A stretch of 64,000 nt of DNA from Branchiostoma floridae (Eukaryota > Chordata > Leptocardii > Amphioxiformes > Branchiostomatidae), in NCBI RefSeq assembly GCF_000003815.2, contig NC_049992.1, positions 4,025,769-4,089,768 of the forward strand, read 5' to 3'. The position numbers were made by a program, and so were the translations under genes. Below the pieces are notes generated by a model. The model saw only the letters and a program-made list of their open reading frames with translations. It ran no database searches and had not been told where the DNA came from. Within the stretch, counting starts at the first letter, position 1, and each line of letters starts with the position of its first letter. Below, piece after piece: positions 53,801 to 63,446 of this stretch.

Positions 53801-55960
53801 AAGCCAAGTAGAATGGCCAGAAACTTCCAGTCTGCCGTGAGGTACCTATGTTTAATGGTTCAAAGAAAACAAATAATGTTGAATAGAGTAGATTTAACAT
53901 TGTCTTATACTGAAGGCTGGAAATTGAATCAAGATTTTACCTGTGCTAGCAAAGATTTGATAGAGTGTACATGTAGCTTTATTATGTCTGTTGAATCTGT
54001 GAGATACATCTATAAACAATCATTATGCATACTTTGCACTGTCATCTTTGTTTTGTACACTAAGCTCCTTTGGAAATCAATATGACCCAGTCATTTCTTA
54101 AGATGAACAAATAAAGACATGTACATACCATTGCACTTTGACTGTCTTGCTTCCAATGATTAGACCATTCTCCCTGATGTCCTTGATTTCCTGGTACACT
54201 GTGGCTGCAGTCTGTTTCTGCACCTCATGGTCCTCTCCTCCTGATGATCAAGAAGTAGAAACATGTTAACTTACATTCCTTGTTGTCTGTATAAAACCGG
54301 TAAGGCTGGCATGATTAAAAACAAAACAGTGTACATATGTCTTATAGAATGTTACACAAAAAAACACAAAAACAAAATGCTTAATGTATGTCACAGATTT
54401 ATGTAACTGTTACAAAACTCACCTTCATAAACAAAAATGGAGGCCTCTTCATTGATGGTATGGTGCAGCCGGGTACTCGGCGTGTCTTCGTTGATGGTGT
54501 TGCGGTTTGGCACAATCCGCAGAGTACCCATCACTGCACCGATTCTGTTGTTCCTTGTTACTTGCCTTCCATCCCCAGAAAATCTTACCGAAATCTGGTC
54601 ACTGACAGTTCCACCGTACTTTGGATGTTTGAGGAGTTCTTTCAGCAGCTCCCTCACTGGACGCCTGGCCATGTTGTTATTGGCCTACAGTGTATATAGT
54701 ACAAGAGAATTTTTTTTTAAATCGTGAGTCATAGTGCAGATTTCTTTACAGCAACACCAACATTGAAACATTCACAGGAAAATGCTGCAGTAAGTACCAA
54801 GATTAGCCATCTTACCTCTGTGATGATGTCAATTGTTTTGTTCTGGCGAACCCTCTCCTCAATCACTCTGTACAATGGTGGCACATTGGCTTGATCCATC
54901 ATCCGGATCTCATGGTAGCCCTCATCGGAGATGGTGAACTTGTCCTTCACTCTTAGCCACTTTTGCACCTCCCTGGTCTTGTCACTGTCCTGGGAGGGCT
55001 GAGGTGAAGAAGGCTCCCTCTCTTCCCATTTGATGATGTGCGGTTTGTTGTGGCCTTCCAGGAACAGTTCAACCTGTATCATAGAAGTTACAAAATTTAT
55101 TTTTTTCATTGGTTATGACAAATTTATCTCCAATTACTCCCAGATTTGTATGCTATAAATGATAACTTACCATCCATATCCATGGCCAGGTGAAATCAAA
55201 TATGTAACATATATTACTAGTATATTAGTTCCAATTCTTTATGTTTGTTGCATAATAAACCAGTCAGTTAAACGGAATAATAGAGTATATGATGATGATA
55301 GATAATGCAAACAAGAAAAATACGAACAATTCTGTCAAAATTCCTTACCCTTGCTTTTTTCACGTCTGTGTGAAAGTTGCGGAAGGTATGATTCAGCCTA
55401 GCCTTGTACGCTTGTTTCCTCTTCTTGTTCCCACTTGCGGTTAACTGACTGGATGGTTTTGTTGATCCCATCTTCTTAAAGCTAGATCTCTTCTGCCTGA
55501 CCTCCTTCTTGGACTTCACCCTCTGTTCTAACTCGGCCACGCGTCTTTCCACTTCCGCAACCCTTTCATTGGCTCTGGCTGCCACACCTCTTTCTTCCCT
55601 TAACGCTCTCTCTGCTAACTGAACCTGTCTTCTACATTCCCGCAACTGTCTCTCAAGATTTCTTGCGCTCTCTTCAGCTTCTAGTCGCCTTTGTCTTTCC
55701 TCATTTAGCGCTGCTTGAGGAACATGCTGCGTTTGTTGAGCAACAGGAATGTACAGAACCTGCTGATACATCTGCTGCTGCTGCTGTTGTTGTTGTTGTT
55801 GTTGTTGTTGTGCCTGCTGTACCTCATGCTGCAGACCTGCGATCTTGAACTTGAAAAAGTTTGATGTGGAAAATGGATCTTGTCCTGGCCCTGGGTTTAC
55901 TTCCACATCCCCAGCCATCAGCAGCAGGAGAACAAGAATGACGTAACTACAGTAGCACAT
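50890..55960 (-). CDS. CACTA-like DDE transposase with N-terminal 2A leader and SAP domain, 15 exons
   Basis: Exons in transcript order: 55960-55349, 55073-54816, 54684-54423, 54240-54129, 53845-53730, 53438-53305, 53197-53165, 53016-52878, 52767-52565, 52423-52350, 52241-52116, 52003-51905, 51707-51633, 51509-51404, 51134-50890. All junctions are GT/AG and in phase except exon 10, which is one base short. The intended product is about 864 residues. The N-terminus is a hydrophobic leader ending GDVEVNPGP (2A), then a glutamine run, long heptads and a basic segment. The core has candidate catalytic residues in SGDG (about 328) and TADWKF (about 420). CLWCHC follows, then IIPDVLHM, a SAP motif (about 584-618), HVTPYIHAMVYHVPQF and ESVEQ (Glu about 720). 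The C-terminus is almost entirely Glu/Asp. The D...CxxC...LH...E order resembles TNP2-type CACTA transposases and an uncharacterised animal family I know from cnidarians and fish. Confidence 0.72.
50900..51100 (-). repeat. GAG/GAT-rich coding repeat (acidic tail)
   Basis: The last transposase exon encodes two VPQGE blocks separated and followed by long Glu/Asp/Gly runs. The underlying DNA is a degenerate GAGGAA/GATGAG repeat. Confidence 0.85.
55790..55835 (-). repeat. CAG/CAA glutamine-coding repeat
   Basis: Thirteen consecutive glutamine codons, mixed CAA and CAG, lie in transposase exon 1. Plus-strand tgttgttgt ORFs here are shadows. Confidence 0.9.
55886..55960 (-). other. Signal-like leader with 2A ribosome-skipping motif
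   Basis: The first 25 residues are Met-Cys-Tyr-Cys, a hydrophobic run YVILVLLLLMA, then GDVEVNPG|P. This fits the 2A consensus D(V/I)ExNPG|P, in which the ribosome omits the Gly-Pro bond. Efficient skipping would release the transposase body starting at Pro with no leader; failed skipping would leave a signal sequence attached. Confidence 0.85.
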
Positions 55961-56792
55961 TTTGGCCTCAAACCACGAAAAAGACAGGATAGGATTGGAA
56001 GGGAAGTCCTAATAATATGAGAGAGAGAGCTCGGGAGAGAGCTGCTCCTCTCAAGAAACCGTTGACTGAATGAGCCAAAATTGCGCGCGATCTACTATAT
56101 CCCTCTACTCATGGGACATGGGTCTGTTGGGGTCACATAACTTGTCTATCATTCCCACCGAGAATGGAAAGGATACCCATGGTTTCAGTCTAGAAAATTA
56201 CCGATATATGCTTTGTTTACGTCTAACTGGGGAGGGGGGCAAGTATGTTACGAGACAAAATGACACAATCAAAGGTATTTCACCACATTTTATCTTTATT
56301 AACTCAATTATTTGGGATACCACAGCTTGTAGTAAACTCATGCATACCTTTAGACATCTCAGTCATCAACGAACGACCAAACGTGCTCCAAAAACAGCTC
56401 ACTGAATAGCAAAACATGAAGCAGGACACACTGTTGACCGCCGAAAAGAGGCACAAGACATCGTCACGGAAAAACTTGATAGTTCAGCCGCAATCTGTCC
56501 AATCAGGCAAAATAAGGTGTTGTACAAATCAGGACAAGATGGCCAAGCAACTGCAGTTCATTAGACGATATATTCATATGAGAGGAAGGAGATTCATCGA
56601 GTTAAAGTTGACCGATTTTCCCAGGATTTCCTATGGGTTTCGCCATTGCTAGCAAGCCAAAATACGCACCATATGGGGGTTTCGAGGTGTCCGTTATATA
56701 TGGCGAGGCTCGACTGTTTCCGGGTCACACTGGCAGTAATACGGTAGTGGGCAATAGCATGATTTTAGCAACCTCAACCAGCGGTTTCCTGT

Positions 56793-56844
56793 TAGCCTGG
56801 TATCCAGCCGTAATATAGTTATATTACGGCTGGATACCAGGCTA
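56793..56844. repeat. 52-bp nearly perfect palindrome
   Basis: TAGCCTGGTATCCAGCCGTA followed by ATATA, spacer GT, then the exact reverse complement. TAGCCTGG-type tips also bound the element at 63058-63446, so this may be a minimal foldback MITE. Confidence 0.8.
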
Positions 56845-57003
56845 GTTTCCTGTTGATATAGCCGTACGGTTACCCTCAAGTATGCTGTATACGTTCAGTC
56901 CCTGAACAAAGAGAGCAAGGAGCGGTTAATGAGGAGCGGTTACATCAATATATAACGTCCTTGGTTACATGAGGTAACAACCATCACTCCTTCCAAACCA
57001 AAG

Positions 57004-57103
57004 NNNNNNNNNNNNNNNNNNNNNNNNNNNNNNNNNNNNNNNNNNNNNNNNNNNNNNNNNNNNNNNNNNNNNNNNNNNNNNNNNNNNNNNNNNNNNNNNN
57101 NNN
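57004..57103. other. Assembly gap (100 N)
   Basis: Exactly 100 N, a conventional unknown-length gap, next to the satellite array. The true array may be longer than shown. Confidence 0.98.
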
Positions 57104-57499
57104 ATGGAATTCGAAGTAACAATAAATTGTACGCTATGCAGACCGGCCATTTGGTACAGATAGAAGTTTTTGTGTCATAAATTATTCTACGGGCAAGGTA
57201 AGGCTAGATGTTGAAATAATGTGCTATTGAGAAACACATAGACACTAGATGACTGGAAGTTAGATTATACGTACTAGTAAAAAGTTTACGGTTGCCTTTG
57301 CTCGACTAGTTGTGTGGGAGATAAAAAAAACTATGTCAAACCTATCGGACAGCTCATTTCAAAGTGTATACGCAACCTAACTGAGGATGACAAATGAGCC
57401 AAAGACACACTTGAGAACTGCGCCTTTAAAGTGTATAGTAACTAACTGAGGTGTAAACTTACATACTAAAGAAGAAAACTTAAAAAGGAAGCCTTTTTC

Positions 57500-60400
57500 T
57501 AAAACAAAAGATTGTCAAGCCCCTGACTCACCTAAGAACTGCGTTCTGTAAGTGTATACTAACCGTAAGAGAACGACGAGAAATCTTTTAAGGAAATCTT
57601 TTTCTGAAAGAAACTTGTGCGTCATGCCCATGACACACCTACGAACTACACTCTCTATTTGTATATTAATAGAGTACGAAAAGAAATCTTTTAATGAAAC
57701 ATGCCATGACACACGTAAGAATTGCGCTCTCTAAGTGTATACTATCAGAGAATGAAGAGAAATATTTGAAAGAAACTTGTTCCCTTTTATGAAAGAAAAG
57801 TGCGTCATGCCATGACACACGTAAGAATTGCGCTCTCTAAGTGTATACTAAAAGAGAACGAAGAGAAATATTTGAAAGAAACTTTTCTCTTTTATGAAAG
57901 AAAAGTGCGTCATGCCATGACACACTTAAGAATTGCGCTCTCTAAGTTTATACTAACAGAGAACGAAGAGAAATAATTGAAAGAAACTTTTCTCTTTTAC
58001 CAAAGAAAAGTGCGTTATGCTTAAGAATTGCGCTCTCTAAGTGTATACTAACAGAGAACGAAGAGAAATATTTGAAAGAAACTTTTCTCTTTTACCAAAG
58101 AAAAGTGCGTCATGCCATGACACACTTAAGAATTGCGCTCTCTAAGTGTATACTAACAGAGAACGAAGAGAAATAGTTTAAGGAAATCTGTCTCTTTTCT
58201 GAAAGAAAAGTGCGTCATGCCATGACACACTTAAGAATTGTGCTCTCTAAGTGTATACTAACAGAGAACGAAGAAAAATATTTGAAAGAAACTTTTCTCT
58301 TTTATCAAAGAAAAGTGCGTCATGCCATGACACACTTAACAATTGCGCTCTCTAAGTGTATACTAACAGAGAACGAAGAGAAGTAGTTTAAGGAAATCTT
58401 TCTCTTTAATGAATGGTTTATTGGACATAGAGACATAGCGATTACAAACAAAACATCACACTTGCAGTCGTTGTAGTGACTGAATTGCGGTGAGTATTTA
58501 CAATTATCGCACACACTATTGCACGGTATACAAAGTTTAAAAGGGAGAAGTTGTCGCAATGTTGTTTACAATAGAATTTATAAACTAACAAAGTAAGTGA
58601 TAATTATCATATCATAGTATTGCACGTCAATATTGCACGAGAAGAGAAATCCAAAACACTGTAAATCTGATTTCTGAAAGAAAAGTGCGTCATGCCATGA
58701 CACACTTAAGAATTGTGCTCTCTAAGTGTATACTAACAGAGAACGAAGAAAAATATTTGAAAGAAACTTTTCTCTTTTATCAAAGAAAAGTGCGTCATGC
58801 CATGACACACTTAAGAATTGCGCTCTCTACGTGTATACTAACAGAGAACGAAGATAGATATTTGAAAGAATTTTTTCTCTTTTCTGAAAGAAAAGTGCGT
58901 CATGCCATGACACACTTAAGAATTGCGCTATTTAAGTGCATACTAAGAGAAAACGAAAAGAAATCTTTTAAAGAAACTTAATTCCTTTTTTTAAAGAAAA
59001 GTGCGTCATGCCATGATACACTTAAGAATTGCGCTATCTAAGTGTATACTAACAGAGAAAGAAGAGAAACATTTGATAGAAACTTTTCTCTTTTACCAAA
59101 GAAAAGTGCGTTATGCTTAAGAATTGCGCTCTCTAAGTGTATACTAACAGAGAACGAAGAGAAATATTTGAAAGAAACTTTTCTCTTTTATCAAAGAAAA
59201 GTGCGTCATGCCATGACACACTTAAGAATTGCGCTCTCTAAGTGTATAGTAGCGGAGAACAAAGAGAAATCTTTTAAGGAAACCTTTTTCTAAAAGAAAC
59301 GTGCGTCATGCCCATGACACACTTAAGAATTGCACTCTCTATTTGTATATTACAGAGTACGAAAAGAAATCTTTAAAGGAAACATTTTTCTGAAAGAAAA
59401 GTGCTTCATACACATGACACACGTACGAATTGCGCTCTCTAAGTGTATACTATCAGAGAACAAAGAGAAATATTTTAAGGAAACATTTTTTTGAAAGAAA
59501 AGTGCGTCATACACATGACACACTAAAAGAATTGCGCTCTCTAAGTGTAAACTATCAGAGAACAAAGAGAAATATTTTAAGGAAACCTTTCTGAAAGAAA
59601 ACTGCGTCATGCCCATGACACACTTAAGAATTGCGCTCTCATTTTGTATATTACAGAGTACGAAAAGAAATCTTTAAAGGAAACATTTTTCTGAAAGAAA
59701 AGTGCTTCATACACATGACACACGTACGAATTGCGCTCTCTAAGTGTATACTATCAGAGAACAAAGAGAAATATTTTAAGGAAACATTTTTTTGAAAGAA
59801 AAGTGCGTCATACACAGGACACACTAAAAGAATTGCGCTCTCTAAGTGTATACTATCAGAGAACAAAGAGAAATATTTTAAGGAAACCTTTCTGAAAGAA
59901 AACTGCGTCATGCCCATGACACACTTAAGAATTGCGCTCTCATTTTGTATACTAACAGAGTACGAAGAGAAATCTTTTAAGGAAACCTTTTTCTGAAAGA
60001 AAAGAAGGTCAAGCCCCTGACACACCTAACAACTGCGTTCTGTAAGTGTACACTAACAGAAAACGAAAAGAAATCTTTTAAGGAAACCTTTTTCTGAAAG
60101 AAATGTCCGTCAGACCCATGACACACTTATGAATTGCGCTCTCTAAGTGTATACTATCAGAGAGCAAAGAGAAATGTTTTAAGAAAACCTTTCTCTTTTT
60201 CTGAAAAAAAGGGCGTCATGCCCATGACACACCTACGAACTGCGCTCTCTAACTTGAATATTAACACAAAACGGAGAGAAATATTTTAAGGAAACCTTTC
60301 TCTTTTTCTGAAGGAAACGTTCGTCATACCCATGAGCTTGAATTGCGCTCTCTGTTTGTATATTAACAGAAAACGAAAAGAAACCTTTTAAGGAAACCTT

Positions 60401-60915
60401 TTTTTCTGAAGGAAAAGTGCGTCATGCCCATGACACACGTAAGATTGCGCTCTCTATCGGTATATTACAGAGCATGAAAAGAATTCTTTTAAGGAGACTT
60501 TTCTGAAAGAAACGTGCGTCATACCCATGACACACTTAAGAATTGCGCTTTCTATTTGTATATTAACTGAGAACAAAGAGAAATCTTTTAAAGGAAACTT
60601 TTTTTCTGAAAGAAAAGTGCGTCATGCCCATGACACACCTACAAACTGCGCTCTCTAACAGAAAACGAAGAGAAATCTTTTAAGGAAACCTTTCTCTTTT
60701 TCTGAAAGAAAAGTGCATCATCTTATGACACACCTACGAACTGCCGTCTCCAAGTGAATACTCACACAAAACGAAGAGAAATCTTTTAAGAAAACCTTTC
60801 TCTTTTTTCTGAAAGAAAATTGCGTCAAGCCCATGACACACTTAAGAATTGCGCTCTCTATTTGTATATTAACAGAGTACGAAAATAAATCTTTTAAGGA
60901 AACTTTTTTCTAAAA
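57500..60915. repeat. Satellite array, unit about 105 bp, roughly 30 copies
   Basis: The consensus monomer contains gtgcgtcatgccatgacaca, cttaagaattgcgctctcta, agtgtatactaacagagaac and gaagagaaatatttgaaaga, followed by a tail cttttctcttttatcaaagaaaa. Spacing is 105 bp around 57800-58010 (35 codons), so some frames stay open across several monomers (58685-58981 on plus, 59651-60025 on minus). I treat these as by-products. A 301-bp higher-order period of three monomers is seen between 59361 and 59960. Confidence 0.92.
58405..58677. mobile_element. Insertion of about 270 bp in the satellite array
   Basis: Unrelated sequence with 'atgaatggtttattggacatag' and 'tattgcac' motifs interrupts a monomer. 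Nearly identical monomers flank it (58210-58330 and 58690-58810). It is probably a short non-autonomous element. Confidence 0.55.
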
Positions 60916-61470
60916 CTGGCAAAAACGTTATCAGGCTAGGGCAAAGCTTGCTTGGTATGTCAGGTGCTGGCCGCAGACTCCCTTGAAATAAGCCTGTTTG
61001 TTTAACCGTCAGACAGCAGATTCTCAGTGTGGACCAAGGCTCACAGTTTAATAAGGTCCTTGGCCACATCAAGTAAATAGTCCATTTCTGAACTCAGCTG
61101 AACCTCCTTGCTTCCAACGATACTGAGTCAGGACACGCGGACTCCACGGCTACGCGTTCTGGTATGACCTCTCTGTTGCGACCCGGAAGTATACTGGATA
61201 TACTGGAAAGCGGTAGCCCAAAAACCCCCATGCAGTACGAAATCGTCGCCGAAATCAGGCATTTCACGGCAGTTTGAAGGCCAACTTTAGCTCTTGAAAT
61301 CTCACCGTAACATAATATCTAAAGGTTCAAATGCACTGCATGTGATAGATCAACTTGTCAGGATCACGTAGATACCTTTTATAGCATCATCTGGCAAATA
61401 TTATCTTTTCTATCGAGTTTTTCCGTGACGATGTCTTGTGCCTCTTTTCGGCGGTCAACAACACCATGCG

Positions 61471-61713
61471 CGCAGCCATTTTGTTACCATGAGCAACCAA
61501 ACTTATTCCCACCCTTTTTGTTGAAAATGGAACAGTCCGCCTGGTAGTGATGTCATTCCACTACCAAAAGTGGCATGGGGGATTTCCTGCACTGGCTCAT
61601 TTGCATGGCCCTGCGGCCCACGGGGTCAGCCGTGGGCAGGCCTCCCCACATCATCTGTCAGCCTTGCTGGGATAACATAACACGGTCCCCATTAGCCCCA
61701 CCATCTTGTAGTG
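61471..61713. other. Right end of the CACTA-like element
   Basis: GC-rich subterminal DNA with short palindromes (ccgtgggcagg/cctgcggcccacgggg) leads to the inverted terminus ending CATCTTGTAGTG at 61713. Confidence 0.45.
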
Positions 61714-62206
61714 CCTTACACATTGGGTGTTTACCTAGGATGGACTTGACTGTTGTATAAGATCCACTGTCAGCAGTAGGTGCTGAAATGTCCGCTTAGG
61801 TTTTGCAATTATGTTCACCCTTTTCAATCGCTGGTCATCTGCCTTAAATCCTTCCTATTTTGTAGGGAGTTTGAGACAAAACCCTGCCGAAACTGCGGCT
61901 AGCTCTTAATTGGAGAGAAACAGACCGTGCTATCCGCAGTTGTCTTCCCTCTTCCCGATTGTCTGCAACCCGAATAAAGATTCCCCTAACAGCGAAAGTT
62001 TCCCCTTATCGTACTTAAAATTGCCTTTCTCATAAGTTGGCCTTTCTCTTTATAAATATTAGACGGGCGCAAAATCATGATAAGATCGCTTTCAATTCTT
62101 TATACGAGTCCTTAGCTTAAGACAACTCTCTCTTTCACACGGCAATCCTCACATGCACCTGTAAAAGCTACGTCACCCGTTGCTGCGTTCTTCCTTGAGG
62201 ACATTA
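61714..62206. other. Spacer
   Basis: No gene or clear repeat is seen. Confidence 0.4.
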
Positions 62207-62784
62207 CGAGGGGCGTTCAATAAGTAATGCCCCTGACCCATTTTCAATAACAGGAGATTGATGAAACCTGGCACAGTTATTAGTCTTTCTCTTCATAGGA
62301 ACCACCCAGAGTTATGCATTTCTCCCATCGTTTGATGCAGCTCTGGACACCGTTTTTGTAGGACACCCCAGGTTGGTCCTCCAACAGATGACTCATCAAT
62401 GGCAGAAGAGGGACGACCAGGTCTGGGAGCTGTTTCCACAGACTTCCGGCCATGTTTGAATTCAGGATGCCAGCGTTTTACAAGGTCATATGATGGGGCA
62501 TCATCACCATAAGTTTCTTCCATTTCAGCAAAAGTCTCCTTTGGTGTGCGTCCTTTCAAATACAAAAACCGGATCACTGCGCGACACTCAACTGGCTCTT
62601 TTTCACACCTGGTCCATTTCACACCTGACTCAGTTCAAACACCAGTAAATCAAAAAGCACGATTAGTTCAGAGTTGTTTTTTGCAACATGATCTATAAAG
62701 ATATGAATCATTACACATAAAAAATTTCATTCAGATCAGACAGCTGAATGTGAGTTAGGGACATTACTTATTGAACGCCCCTCG
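62207..62784 (-). mobile_element. Internally deleted mariner-like element
   Basis: Terminal inverted repeats of about 30 bp (CGAGGGGCGTTCAATAAGTA with ATGCCCCTGA) are flanked by TA on both sides, the Tc1/mariner signature. The minus-strand frame 62622-62293 keeps the N-terminal helix-turn-helix part of the transposase (FLYLKGRTPKETFAEMEETY, DDAPSYDLVKRWHPEFK, PRPGRPSSAIDE). It then joins directly to C-terminal sequence (KRCPELHQTMGEMHNSGW). The catalytic DDE/D core is missing, so it cannot transpose itself. Confidence 0.9.
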
Positions 62785-63057
62785 TACAACACACTGTCCG
62801 TCTGTACTGTATTTAAGACAACACCTTAGTCATAGGCTGAATTTCATATGAAAACTTCAATACATTGACAAGGAAAATTACAGATTAACGTTTGACCTAA
62901 TGACGATATTTGTGTTCTTAAAATAAAAAGTAAAAACTATCTTAAAACAGAAAGGTTTAAATCGATAAACTTAAGTCACAAGAAGCGTACAACAGCTGAC
63001 ATGTTCAATGCTCGGCTACTGCCCATAGTTAAGAAGGTTGACCATGTAGGGAATAGG

Positions 63058-63446
63058 TAGCCTGGGTACCACCCGGAAAGTAGTTCGCTCCGAGGTTTAT
63101 CATATATTATATACAGTCGCTTCTAGCTCTGACATTCATTATACACTATATACAGTCGCTTCTCTGTGTATAGCAGAAGCGAACATAGGAGCGAACTACT
63201 ATCCGGATGGTAACATCGACTATCATAATTCCACCAGGTGGCATAACACCGCCACCTCAAAAAACGTCAGTATAGAGGTCTTCCCAAGATTGTCTTGAAC
63301 ACCGAATGTTTAATATCCTAAATGTCACACAATTCAGATATTTACGTGTTGAAGACAATCTTGAGAAGGCCTCTATAACAACGTTTTGGGAGGTGGCGGT
63401 ATAATGACACCTGGTGGAATTATGCGAATGTATGTTACCCAGGCTA
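63058..63446. mobile_element. Foldback MITE (TAGCCTGGGTAC tips) containing a second MITE
   Basis: TAGCCTGGGTACCA on the left is mirrored by ATGTTACCCAGGCTA on the right. The left half is itself a hairpin (gtagttcgctcc ... ggagcgaactac). The right half contains another inverted-repeat element at 63234-63424. Confidence 0.65.
63234..63424. mobile_element. Inner MITE (CATAATTCCACCAGGTG tips)
   Basis: CATAATTCCACCAGGTGGCA with CCGCCACCTC and AAGATTGTCTT is mirrored by AAGACAATCTT, GAGGTGGCGG and CACCTGGTGGAATTATG. It is nested inside the TAGCCTGGGTAC element. Confidence 0.7.

Larger units (their letters stand above)
56432..61460. mobile_element. 5-kb foldback element carrying a satellite array
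   Basis: The left arm starts TGTTGACCGCCGAAAAGAGG and continues for 44 bp of exact inverted identity with 61460-61416. It then shows patchy similarity (GAG-TAAAGTTG-CC, ATGGGGGTTT, TTTCCGGGTC) over about 300 bp (56432-56732 versus 61460-61185). ACAC flanks both sides (56428-56431 and 61461-61464) as a possible 4-bp duplication. The interior holds the 105-bp satellite, an assembly gap and small palindromes, and no transposase. It lies inside the CACTA-like element and so probably inserted later. Confidence 0.6.
48999..61713. mobile_element. Putative autonomous EnSpm/CACTA DNA transposon, about 12.7 kb
   Basis: The left end starts CACTACAAGATGCTGGGG. The inverted right end starts CACTACAAGATGGTGGGG, then both show GGGGACCG-GT after a 9-bp difference. 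CC lies outside both ends as a possible 2-bp target duplication. CACTA tips define the EnSpm/CACTA superfamily. Between them are a plus-strand chromo-like gene (49265-50735), a convergent 15-exon DDE transposase-like gene (55960-50890), and a later 5-kb foldback/satellite insertion (56432-61460). The tips were found by eye; only about 18 bp is strongly matched, so the boundary call is moderate while the transposase-like gene itself is better supported. Confidence 0.55.

Noticed and set aside
58685-60025. Repetitive proteins of 83-124 residues on both strands (for example repeats of MTHLRIALSKCILTENE)
   Set aside because: They arise because the satellite period is a multiple of three; frames break wherever monomer length varies and no promoter or splice context supports them.
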